DNA of 16,349 nucleotides from the NCBI GenBank assembly GCA_045532035.1, contig JAZSFD010000022.1, forward strand, positions 1 through 16,349, written 5' to 3'. Position 1 is the stretch's first letter; each line of letters opens with the position of its first letter. The position numbers were made by a program, and so were the translations under genes. Source of the stretch: UMGS1052 sp045532035. Lineage in GTDB: Bacteria; Bacillota; Clostridia; Oscillospirales; CAG-382. Under the pieces are notes generated by a model that was not told where the DNA came from, ran no database searches, and saw nothing but the letters and a program-made list of their open reading frames with translations. This document shows, piece after piece, positions 10,001 through 15,131 of the stretch.

Positions 10001-10362
10001 ACATAATCGGAAATGCCGTAAGCAGCACCATCCTTGTCTGTCTGAGCAATAATACCCTTGGGGTCGGAAATACGGACAGCGCCCTCGGATCTTTCATCGA
10101 CAAAATCAGTGGCTTTCACAGTGATCGAGTCGGGTCTTTCATCCTGCCCGAAGGGAAGAATACCTTCGGCGGCGTACTGAGCCAGATAATCTTCGTAGGT
10201 AGTGGCGTTCAAAAGCTCCGCCATTTCGTCAAGAGAGTTGGACGGGGTTGCGCCCCAGATGTCCTCTTCTGCTGCGAAAGCTGTAGGCGTGAACTGCAAC
10301 ATCGTAGCCGCAAACAACGACATCGCAATAAGCTTTTTGAAACCTCTTGCTTTCATGTTCAT
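7018..10362 (-). CDS. Giant secreted ABC solute-binding protein with tandem carbohydrate-binding-like modules
   Basis: The protein has 1114 residues, against roughly 400-550 for a usual family 1 binding protein. The signal peptide is 1-30 (basic MNMKARGFKK, hydrophobic core, then TPTAFA before AEED). No cysteine lies near the cleavage site, so no lipobox. Two related modules follow, about 79-300 and 331-470. They share a G-Y/F-Y strand (EAGFYNISM; ESGYYYIIPRA), K-I-N-x-E-x-PF-x-EA (KINNEVPFTEA; KINGEYPFEEA) and F-x-FYFE-x-GE (FLFYFEEGE; FRFYFEKGE). The second, with IQAEQP and W-I-A-G-Q-W-I-S-Y, resembles CBM6/35 folds. A helical linker (about 470-640) leads to the binding-protein domain (about 649-1060): VEVWLTTGRDQAQIM, then YGIPVTQSFSMLFYRKDIF. 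It has five cysteines, all internal. The start is ATG 10362 with AGGAGG 9 nt upstream; a TTG at 10368 is only 3 nt from it and less likely. First gene of the operon. Confidence 0.9.
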   Translation of the reverse strand: MNMKARGFKKLIAMSLFAATMLQFTPTAFAAEEDIWGATPSNSLDEMAELLNATTYEDYLAQYAAEGILPFGQDERPDSITVKATDFVDERSEGAVRISDPKGIIAQTDKDGAAYGISDYVLTKDGNSAIYKVNIPEAGFYNISMTYYPFVHIVYDEETGELLEDLNEDEYEAKYGDKEVAGHVEGNTVAIERIIKINNEVPFTEARNIAFTRVWKDEIPEKIETIKFGGVDMERPFRQDKHGNEIRSKKYEDPSWREHTLRDSNAFYTDSFLFYFEEGENSIEIYGSREPVLFGDIEIFVEDELIHYHGTDGEKGYYELTDGKTSNVTSEHTIKIQAEQPLATSDQVIYPISDKTSSITEPSSTSKTLVNTIGGDKWQIAGQWISYEFTCEESGYYYIIPRAKQSTYAGIFASRSLKINGEYPFEEAKYLQFNYSDDWETKPLNDGTTNFRFYFEKGETYVIELECVLGNLSDKLRKVDESLTKMNDYYRQILMITGPEPSSYTDYGFQKLIPEVLRGMREEAENLRTVLAQFEEIIGEKGEHSVILEKVAYTLEVMGKDETKIADNLSILKSYVGSIGTWLLQSRNQPLYMDYIVIQGVDEKLPKAESNFFESMGFEIGSFVMSFFTDYNSYGEMPQKEKEAAEITGNVEVWLTTGRDQAQIMREMVDDFTDQTGIAVNYKLVAAGTLLPATLAGIGPDVSTDADPTGFGVRNAVKNLAEKIYNEENGEWEYKYKGFETVRGLDENGKVNGDSWFSESAWTGLEVYNPDDTTGMNRKATYGIPVTQSFSMLFYRKDIFVELGLDVPKTWDDLNGIIQKLSDKNMTIGLSQGMTQILMYQKGEPYYKGEGNIKSIGYATNLDSNIALDSFQQMCEYFSLYGQPISYDFANRFRTGEMPLGIADYSLCNQLLCFAPEIKGLWEFIRLPGSYTYDEKGNITNFSAVAPSGASSIMIMRDAKNEQEAWEYIKWWVDAPAQERFGKEQVAILGSAGKYFTANKKALLGQPWSAQEKINLQEQFDNLMGTPMTPGNYIIGRYTNFAFLDVVDDGDAAADAGLYYIDEINKEIERKRLEYDFPIESELIEMGIIDEDGNVLITDEDEAAAAKVKNSDSK

Positions 10363-10370
10363 TCGCAAAA

Positions 10371-10377
10371 TCCTCCT
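10371..10377 (-). promoter_or_regulatory. Ribosome binding site fixing the binding-protein start
   Basis: The minus strand reads AGGAGGATTTTGCGAATG. AGGAGG ends 9 nt before ATG 10362. The alternative TTG at 10368 would leave only about 3 nt, and a second ATG at 10356 about 15 nt, so the first ATG is favoured. Confidence 0.75.
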
Positions 10378-10407
10378 ATGCTTTGCTTGTAAGCAGCAAC
10401 TCCATTA

Positions 10408-10429
10408 CCGTATGGCACCCGGCACACGG
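10408..10429 (-). promoter_or_regulatory. Leader hairpin upstream of the binding-protein gene
   Basis: In the transcript, CCGTGTG (10429-10423) can pair with CATACGG (10414-10408) across an 8-nt loop, including one G-U pair. It lies about 30 nt upstream of the AGGAGG site. No U-run follows, so it is not an intrinsic terminator. The 3' arm could instead pair with CCGTACGG at 10506-10499 inside the possible upstream ORF, with one mismatch. A regulatory role is speculative. Confidence 0.3.
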
Positions 10430-10445
10430 ACTTGCTACTATAATC

Positions 10446-10541
10446 TTATTGTATAAAATCTCCGCAAATACCTGAGAAACCCGGGCATTTTCCGCATACC
10501 GTACGGGGAGCGCAGAATTTATAGAAGCAAGACAAAATCAC
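10446..10541 (-). CDS. Possible 31-codon cysteine-rich upstream ORF
   Basis: A short frame starts at GTG 10541 and ends at TAA 10448-10446, inside the predicted leader of the transporter operon. GGGAGG lies 5 nt before the GTG, a strong ribosome site. The predicted peptide of 31 residues has five cysteines (positions 5, 10, 16, 19, 26), including a C-G-K-C pair and C-A-P-R. It has no signal peptide or long hydrophobic stretch, and I recognise no family. It ends 83 nt before the first residue codon of the binding protein, with a small hairpin between. It could be a leader peptide that couples translation to operon expression, a small metal- or redox-binding protein, or chance: this leader is purine-rich and another spurious ribosome-like motif occurs nearby. 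No comparative evidence is available here. Confidence 0.3.
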   Translation of the reverse strand: MILSCFYKFCAPRTVCGKCPGFSGICGDFIQ

Positions 10542-10641
10542 GCTTTCCTCCCGATTTCTTCGGTATTTCGTCAGCGAAAAAACACCTGAAAAACACATAA
10601 AAATCGAAAAAAGGGCGCAAAAATGCCTTTGTTACAGAAAT

Positions 10642-10670
10642 AGAATACCACACAACGCATTTTTTGTCAA
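10642..10670 (-). promoter_or_regulatory. Sigma-A promoter of the transporter operon
   Basis: On the minus strand TTGACA (10670-10665) is followed after exactly 17 nt by TATTCT (10647-10642), and TGG directly before the -10 gives the extended TGN motif. The start point would be near 10635, leaving a leader of about 270 nt before ATG 10362. The -35 matches consensus perfectly; the -10 matches at four of six positions. No cre-like catabolite site was recognised around it. Confidence 0.7.
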
Positions 10671-10824
10671 GTGCGCGAACCTTTTGCGGCATTCCATTTC
10701 CCCTCCCCAAGATGTGCCGCTTCAGTCTCTGTTTTTTTACGAAAGAGTGTTCGATGTTTTTTATCTCTCCAAAAAAATGCACAAATATAAAATTTACAAT
10801 TTAATCGTTTTTTCAAAAAAGCGG

Positions 10825-10851
10825 AAAAACCCTTATTTTTCAAGGGTTTTT
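10825..10851. terminator. Terminator-like hairpin, possibly bidirectional
   Basis: AAAAACCCTT and AAGGGTTTTT flank a 7-nt loop, giving a 10-bp stem whose outer A-T pairs supply a T-run on either strand. No plus-strand gene ends here. On the minus strand it lies about 185 nt beyond the first ABC-F terminator, so it may be a back-up terminator that insulates the transporter operon, or the end of an unrecognised small transcript. Confidence 0.6.
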
Positions 10852-10955
10852 TGATAATATTATTTTGATTGTCAATAGGAAATATATAATTTTGATTTGC
10901 GTTAAATTAAGTTCAAAATTTATACTGCATTCAAAATAGATAGTCATACAAACGA

Positions 10956-11039
10956 TTATATGGTATTTCTTGCCATTTTTTGCGTTTTCTTGTTGTGCAA
11001 AACAAACAAATTTGGGCATCAAATTTCTACACCATATAA
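10956..11039. repeat. Inverted repeat with inner hairpin, AT-rich
   Basis: TTATATGGT at 10956-10964 is the exact reverse complement of ACCATATAA at 11031-11039, with 66 nt between. Inside, AAATTTG (11008-11014) and CAAATTT (11020-11026) form a 7-bp hairpin with a 5-nt loop. The right outer arm abuts the ABC-F terminator. It could be a structured RNA, a mobile-element remnant or chance in AT-rich DNA. No transposase or flanking target duplication was seen. Confidence 0.35.
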
Positions 11040-11074
11040 AAAATGACGAAACAAGCAATTTCGTTTCGTCATTT
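11036..11074 (-). terminator. Rho-independent terminator of the truB to ABC-F operon
   Basis: On the minus strand, AAATGACGAAAC (11074-11063) and GTTTCGTCATTT (11052-11041) form a perfect 12-bp stem around a 10-nt loop, followed by TTTAT to complete a T-run of six. It begins 22 nt beyond the ABC-F stop codon, which fits the end of that operon. Confidence 0.85.
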
Positions 11075-11096
11075 CGCGAATAGCACTTTTTTGTAC

Positions 11097-13019
11097 TCAA
11101 AGCTCTTCAAGCTCAGCAGATGCCTTATCCCAAAGCTCATACAGCTCATCAAGCTTTGCTTGCAGCTCGTCCTGCTCGCGGTAAAGAGCCTCAGTCTTGA
11201 CATAATCGGAGCCTGCCTGCTCCATTTCGGTGTCGATCTGCGCAAGCCTTGCTTCGCATTCGGCAATTCCCTTTTCTGATTCGGCAAGCTGCTTTTCCGC
11301 CTTTCTGCGGCGGCTCTTCTCCTGCTTGGCCTTCTGATAATCGTTCTTTTCGTCTTTTTCTACAGTATCCGACGACACGCCGACAGCACTTGTCAATCTT
11401 GAGTTTTTGTATTCGCAGAAATCCTCATAACCGCCTTTATAATCAAAATATCCGTCGGTCTTGAGTTCAAGTATTCTTGTAGCAAGCTTTTTGATGAAAT
11501 ATCTGTCGTGCGACACAGCAATGACAGTGCCGTTATAGCCAAGTATTGCCTCTTCAAGCACCTCTCGCGTTGCCGCATCGAGATGGTTTGTCGGCTCGTC
11601 GAGGATAAGCAGATTCAGCTCGTCAAGCATCATTTTGGCAAAAGTGAGTCTTGCCTTTTCTCCGCCGGACAGTACTGCAACCTCTTTGAAAACATCCTCC
11701 GCCTTGAAAAGAAAGCGTGCAAGGGCACCCCTGATTTCCGACTGCTTTTTCTCGGGATATTCTCCCCACAGCTCCTCAAGAACAGTATTTGAAGGATTAA
11801 GTCCCTGATGCTCCTGGTCGTAATAGCCGATCTTTATCTTGTTTATGTACTCAAAGGATCCACTGTCCTGCGAAAGCTTCCCGCAAAGAATCTTGAGCAT
11901 AGTGGATTTTCCGACTCCGTTTTCGCCGAAAAGAAACATTCTTTCCTTCGAATGAAGCACGAAGGATACATCAGAAAACAGTTCTTTTTCTCCATAAGCC
12001 TTAGATAGCGACGACACCTCAAGAATGTTGTCTGACAAAAGCTCGCGCGAGCCTGCGGTAAAATGCATCGACACGCTCTCGGGCAAAGCTTTGGGTTTTT
12101 CGAGCTTGTCCATGCGTTCAATGGCTTTCATGCGGCTCTCGGCGGCAATAATATTTCGCTCGCGGTTCCAGCGTCTCTGATTTTCTATGAAAGCTTCCAT
12201 GCGTTCGATCTCGCGGCGCTGATTCTTATAATGCCGCTCGTCGATTTCGCGGTCCTTTTCCTTCTGTTTGACAAAGCCGCTGTAAGGCAGATTGTAAAGT
12301 TTCGCTTCGCAGTTTTCGATCTCCAGGGTCTTTGTGGTGACCTTGTCGAGGAAATAACGGTCATGGGATATGACAAGAAGCGTCTTTTTGTATCCCGAAA
12401 GAAAGTTTTCAAGCCATTCCACCGAGGGAATATCAAGATGGTTGGTCGGCTCATCGAGCATGAGAATATCGGGCTCGGAAAGAAGCGTTCGCGCAAGGGC
12501 AAGCCTTGTTTTCTGACCTCCCGAAAGAGTTTCTATCGAATTCTGCTGTCTTTCCTCGTCAAAACCGAGGGCACAAAGCATACTTCTGATGCGGCTTTTG
12601 TATTCATAACCGCCGTTTTTGCGAAAACTCTCTTCAAGACGGGTATATTCTCCCGCAAGACGCATATGCACCGCATCGTCATTTTCGCTGGCAAGCATCT
12701 GCGCCTGAAGCTCCTCAAGACGCTCCTCATCCCTCACAAGTTCGGGAAAAGCCATAAGCATTTCGGCAAAAATTGCGTTTGTCGATTCAAAAGAAGCGTT
12801 CTGTTCAAGATATGCCACCTTCAGGTCTTTCGAAAAATTCACGCTTCCGCTGTCGTTTCTGACCTCACCCGAAATTATTTTGAAAAGCAACGACTTTCCC
12901 GCGCCGTTCACTCCCACAACGCCGACCCTGTCACCGCTGTGAATACCAAAAGTTATTTTATCAAGTATAACATCCGTGCCAAACGCCATGCAGACATCCG
13001 ACAAGTTCAAAACTATCAA
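11097..13019 (-). CDS. ABC-F family ATPase (translation factor type)
   Basis: The protein has 640 residues with two ATP-binding cassettes and no membrane segments, the hallmark of soluble ABC-F proteins that act on the ribosome. Cassette 1: Walker A GVNGAGKS (36-43), signature LSGGQ (165-169), Walker B and D-loop LMLDEPTNHLD (186-196). An interdomain linker rich in charged residues spans about 240-320. Cassette 2: Walker A GENGVGKS (365-372), signature LSGGE (450-454), LILDEPTNHLD (471-481). A Lys/Glu-rich C-terminal coiled coil spans 556-640, as in YdiF- and Uup-like members. The start is TTG 13019, with AAGGAG 7 nt upstream; the first ATG would remove the first strand of cassette 1. It is the last gene of the operon, 16 nt after the zinc-ribbon gene. 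It may be a housekeeping factor or confer ribosome protection; the sequence alone cannot decide. Codon use (AAA, ATA, TTG) differs from the transporter operon. Confidence 0.95.
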   Translation of the reverse strand: MIVLNLSDVCMAFGTDVILDKITFGIHSGDRVGVVGVNGAGKSLLFKIISGEVRNDSGSVNFSKDLKVAYLEQNASFESTNAIFAEMLMAFPELVRDEERLEELQAQMLASENDDAVHMRLAGEYTRLEESFRKNGGYEYKSRIRSMLCALGFDEERQQNSIETLSGGQKTRLALARTLLSEPDILMLDEPTNHLDIPSVEWLENFLSGYKKTLLVISHDRYFLDKVTTKTLEIENCEAKLYNLPYSGFVKQKEKDREIDERHYKNQRREIERMEAFIENQRRWNRERNIIAAESRMKAIERMDKLEKPKALPESVSMHFTAGSRELLSDNILEVSSLSKAYGEKELFSDVSFVLHSKERMFLFGENGVGKSTMLKILCGKLSQDSGSFEYINKIKIGYYDQEHQGLNPSNTVLEELWGEYPEKKQSEIRGALARFLFKAEDVFKEVAVLSGGEKARLTFAKMMLDELNLLILDEPTNHLDAATREVLEEAILGYNGTVIAVSHDRYFIKKLATRILELKTDGYFDYKGGYEDFCEYKNSRLTSAVGVSSDTVEKDEKNDYQKAKQEKSRRRKAEKQLAESEKGIAECEARLAQIDTEMEQAGSDYVKTEALYREQDELQAKLDELYELWDKASAELEEL

Positions 13020-13026
13020 TTGATTT

Positions 13027-13032
13027 CTCCTT
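13027..13032 (-). promoter_or_regulatory. Ribosome binding site supporting a TTG start
   Basis: AAGGAG lies 7 nt upstream of TTG 13019, and no ATG occurs in frame before residue 11. This makes the TTG the likely start of the ABC-F gene. Confidence 0.75.
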
Positions 13033-13035
13033 AGA

Positions 13036-13386
13036 TCACTGTACTTTTTCGCCGCACAAAGGGCAGAATCCGCCCTTTTTCACGCTTTTTCCGCAATTTG
13101 TGCATTCTGCTTTTTCGCTAAGCTCTTTTTTCTTTCTGACAAGCTCTTTGAGCTTTTCTCTTTCGGCCTTCGCCTCACCGATAAAGCCGACAATCTTATC
13201 GTTGTCAAGCTTTCCCGACGAAAGACTGTCGCTCACAATGCACTCACCTATCTTTTCATATATCGCCGAAAGACGGCTTTTACAGCCCTCGATCTCCATC
13301 GAAAGCTTTGCAAGCTTTGAAAGCTCGTCGGTCTTTCTGACAACAGTCTTTTTTGCTCGGGAAAAAATATCTCCGAAATCGCTCAT
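13036..13386 (-). CDS. Small coiled-coil zinc-ribbon protein
   Basis: This cytoplasmic protein of 116 residues has no signal peptide or membrane segment. Residues 1-93 are largely helical and charged, with coiled-coil character (FGDIFSRAKKTVVRKTDELS near the start, EAKAEREKLKELVRKKKELS at 71-90). The C-terminus is a zinc ribbon with cysteines 95, 98, 108 and 111 (CTNC, nine residues, CPLC). I place the start at ATG 13386 (MSDFGD): GGAGG lies 7 nt upstream. A second ATG at 13392 directly abuts that ribosome site and would add only two residues. It sits between a membrane protein gene and the ABC-F gene with short gaps of 23 and 16 nt, so it is part of the truB operon. The exact role is unknown. 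Similar short zinc-ribbon proteins in Firmicutes are usually annotated as hypothetical. DNA, RNA or protein binding are all possible. Confidence 0.85.
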   Translation of the reverse strand: MSDFGDIFSRAKKTVVRKTDELSKLAKLSMEIEGCKSRLSAIYEKIGECIVSDSLSSGKLDNDKIVGFIGEAKAEREKLKELVRKKKELSEKAECTNCGKSVKKGGFCPLCGEKVQ

Positions 13387-13392
13387 ATCCAT

Positions 13393-13398
13393 TCCTCC
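13393..13398 (-). promoter_or_regulatory. Ribosome binding site choosing the second ATG of the zinc-ribbon gene
   Basis: GGAGGA is immediately followed by ATGGATATG. The first ATG has no spacer and so cannot be used efficiently. The second, 7 nt after GGAGG, is the likely start. Confidence 0.7.
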
Positions 13399-13409
13399 GA
13401 AACTTGTGA

Positions 13410-14081
13410 TTATCTGTATCTGTACTGCACATCGGTGATGAGCACTTTCTCGCCCGATTCAACGATCGTCACCGCAAGAGGTGCCGTGTCATAGCTCATG
13501 TCGGTGCGGAAATCACCCTCATTACGGTATATGTTGTATTCGACATAAAAAACACTTTCTCTCTCTCCGGTTGACGGATCTGCCTTTTCATCCGCAAGCT
13601 CGATTTTGATGTTATATAGCCTCTGGGGCGGGAAATCAAGCTTTCCTGACGCATATCTTTCGATGGGGTTTGAAAAATCAAACTTTTTTGAAAAGAGCGC
13701 CGAATATGCCGCCTCGTCACCGCTCATGATTGCCTTGATATAGTTTACCCAGAAAAGTCCTCTGTATCCGTCATCGGCAAAAGCGCTCTCCTCGGTCAGA
13801 TGACCGCCGACACCATTGACCGAATAGAATATCTGTGTGTCACAATCGGCATAACCCTCAAGCTGTTCGGGAGAAAGATCGCTGTAAAATAGCTTGGTTT
13901 CCTCTTCTTCCTCCGATGCCGCCTGTTCCCTTCCGGTATCTGTCACTTTCTTTTCAAGAGACGGAAGCACAACTTCCGAAAGTAGCGCAAGCAAAGCAAG
14001 CACAAGCACAATTCCTGCGATCCACGCAAGAAGCTTGCCCTTTTTACTGAGCTTTCGGGTAACTTTTTTATTCTTTTTCAT
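13410..14081 (-). CDS. Single-pass membrane protein of unknown function
   Basis: The protein has 223 residues. A very basic cytoplasmic N-terminus (MKKNKKVTRKLSKKGK) precedes one hydrophobic helix at about 18-40. It lacks a clear cleavage site, so it is probably a signal anchor. An acidic linker (about 52-62, SEEEEET) leads to an extracytoplasmic domain of about 160 residues. That domain is alpha then beta in character: WVNYIKAIMSGDEAAYSALF, then YNIKIELADE, SVFYVEYNIYRNEGDF and APLAVTIVESGEKVLITDVQ. I do not recognise the family. The shape recalls NTF2-like or DUF4829-like extracellular folds, but I cannot support that. The ribosome site AAAGGGGA is about 5 nt upstream of the ATG. It lies 22 nt after truB and 23 nt before the zinc-ribbon gene, within the same operon. 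No catalytic motif is visible. Confidence 0.8.
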   Translation of the reverse strand: MKKNKKVTRKLSKKGKLLAWIAGIVLVLALLALLSEVVLPSLEKKVTDTGREQAASEEEEETKLFYSDLSPEQLEGYADCDTQIFYSVNGVGGHLTEESAFADDGYRGLFWVNYIKAIMSGDEAAYSALFSKKFDFSNPIERYASGKLDFPPQRLYNIKIELADEKADPSTGERESVFYVEYNIYRNEGDFRTDMSYDTAPLAVTIVESGEKVLITDVQYRYR

Positions 14082-14103
14082 AAAAATCCCCTTTCATCAC
14101 ACT

Positions 14104-15021
14104 TCAGTCAACAAAGCGCGCCGCAGCCTTCACCGCTCTCCCCTCCGCGAAATCTCCGATCTTACCGAGAGCAAAGAATATACCGTCACTGTCATAAAGC
14201 CGCACAAGGCTGTCTTTCTCAAATTTATCCGCGGGAATTCCCGTTTTTTTGAGATATATCTCACATCCGTTTTTGCAAAGGCGGGAATAGAATGCCGAAA
14301 GCTTTATGACAGGACAATGCGAAAAAACCTTTTCGGGAGAAGCAAGCAGCTTTTCTATGCTGTCGTTTTCGCCATTCTCATAAAGCCTCTGCAGCTCATC
14401 AAGAGTTACGCAGTCCTCTTTTCTGAATTCTCCGCATGAAAGTCTTTCCAGGCTGAAAAGAGTTCCGCCAAAGCCCAAAGCTTCTCCTATATCTTCACAA
14501 AGAGTTCTGATATATGTGCCCTTCGAGCAGGATACCTCCACGAGAAAATCGCATCCGGATTCCTTAGACACTATCTTTATGTCATAGATTTCTATTTCTC
14601 TTGCCTTGCGTTCGACCTCGATCCCTTCACGGGCAAGATCATAAAGCTTTTTGCCGCCAACCTTGATTGCCGAATACATCGGCGGAACCTGCATGATCTT
14701 TCCTTTGAATTTTCGGCACACAGCTTCCAGCTCACCGAGGGAAACCTCGACCTTTTTCTCGGAAAGAACATTTCCCGTGACATCACCCGTGTCGGTGACA
14801 ACACCGAAGCGCATTCCGGCAAGGTATGTCTTGTCATGATTCATGAGATATTCCTGAGCCGAAGCTGCTCTGCCCACAAGAATCGGCAAGACCCCTTGCG
14901 CCATAGGGTCAAGGGTACCTGCGTGTCCAACACGACGAGTATTGCAGAAGCGTTTTATCCTCGCCACGGCATCGTGGGAAGTGTAGCCTTTCGGCTTGTA
15001 AAGATTTATTATTCCGTCCAT
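14104..15021 (-). CDS. truB: tRNA pseudouridine(55) synthase TruB
   Basis: The enzyme isomerises U55 of tRNA to pseudouridine in the T-loop. It has 305 residues, normal for bacterial TruB. It opens with MDGIINLYKPKGYTSHDAV. Motif II is GHAGTLDPMAQGVLPI (32-47), with the catalytic Asp at 38. PPMYSAIKVGGKKLYDLARE (113-132) and CSKGTYIRTL (165-174) are the other conserved blocks. The C-terminal about 80 residues form the expected small TruB_C/PUA-like domain. The start is ATG 15021: the frame extends upstream to a TTG, but that TTG is the promoter -35 box itself and there is no ATG between. The ribosome site is weak (GAAAG). It is the first gene of an operon with three others. In Firmicutes truB often sits with rbfA and ribF; those are absent here, so the placement is atypical. 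Confidence 0.96.
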   Translation of the reverse strand: MDGIINLYKPKGYTSHDAVARIKRFCNTRRVGHAGTLDPMAQGVLPILVGRAASAQEYLMNHDKTYLAGMRFGVVTDTGDVTGNVLSEKKVEVSLGELEAVCRKFKGKIMQVPPMYSAIKVGGKKLYDLAREGIEVERKAREIEIYDIKIVSKESGCDFLVEVSCSKGTYIRTLCEDIGEALGFGGTLFSLERLSCGEFRKEDCVTLDELQRLYENGENDSIEKLLASPEKVFSHCPVIKLSAFYSRLCKNGCEIYLKKTGIPADKFEKDSLVRLYDSDGIFFALGKIGDFAEGRAVKAAARFVD

Positions 15022-15082
15022 TGCTTTTCTTTCAAAAAAATATGTCTCATATCTGCCCTGTGCAAATATCCTGTTAGTATAT

Positions 15083-15111
15083 ATTATATATATTAATTTG
15101 AGTTTTGTCAA
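15083..15111 (-). promoter_or_regulatory. Consensus sigma-A promoter of the truB operon
   Basis: On the minus strand TTGACA (15111-15106) and TATAAT (15088-15083) are both perfect hexamers separated by exactly 17 nt, with an AT-rich spacer. The start point would be near 15076, giving a leader of about 55 nt. It begins 21 nt beyond the groEL terminator palindrome, so the two units are packed tightly. Confidence 0.88.
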
Positions 15112-15131
15112 ATAAAGATTATCACAACAGC

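Larger units (their letters stand above)
10369..11035. other. Gene-free stretch between abc-F and the transporter operon
   Basis: About 670 bases separate the terminator of the ABC-F operon from the binding-protein start. Going down the minus strand, there is an AT-rich structured stretch (10956-11039), an extra terminator-like hairpin (10825-10851), an AT-rich tract with no recognisable feature, a short inverted repeat GCGGCA/TGCCGC (10686-10691 and 10715-10720) just upstream of the promoter, the promoter (10642-10670), and the long leader with a possible small ORF and hairpin. Frames here are short, lack convincing starts and cross the terminators, so I call no established gene. Confidence 0.7.

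Noticed and set aside
8731..10392. Long plus-strand open frame of 553 codons antisense to the binding-protein gene
   Set aside because: It mirrors the strongly biased codons of the minus-strand gene, has no matching ribosome site or recognisable family, and the minus-strand gene has clear domains.
10435..10480. Possible second promoter (TTGCGG with TATAGT or GATTAT) near the binding-protein gene
   Set aside because: Spacing is 16 or 19 nt with poor hexamers, clearly weaker than the TTGACA-17-TATTCT site upstream.
10363..10640. Known riboswitch class in the long leader
   Set aside because: I recognised none of the conserved cores I know, such as T-box, TPP, cobalamin, c-di-GMP or SAM. The search was by eye only.
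10632..10697. Short minus-strand frame (ATG with GGGGAGGGG upstream) just before the transporter operon
   Set aside because: It spans the -35 and -10 boxes of the predicted promoter, so it would not be on that transcript. The purine run looks like a chance ribosome site.
10866..10875. TTGACA on the minus strand in the gene-free stretch
   Set aside because: No acceptable -10 lies 16-18 nt downstream, only TATTAT at about 10 nt.
10840..11100. Minus-strand frame of 86 codons after the ABC-F gene
   Set aside because: It begins inside the ABC-F 3' end, crosses the ABC-F terminator and runs into the second hairpin. It has no ribosome site.
12063..13034. Plus-strand frame of 323 codons antisense to the ABC-F gene
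   Set aside because: It overlaps a complete ABC-F gene with all catalytic motifs and is a shadow of it.
15022..15111. N-terminal extension of TruB by 30 residues
   Set aside because: The extended frame starts at the promoter -35 box and contains no ATG. Its residues do not match TruB, which begins at MDGIINLYKP.
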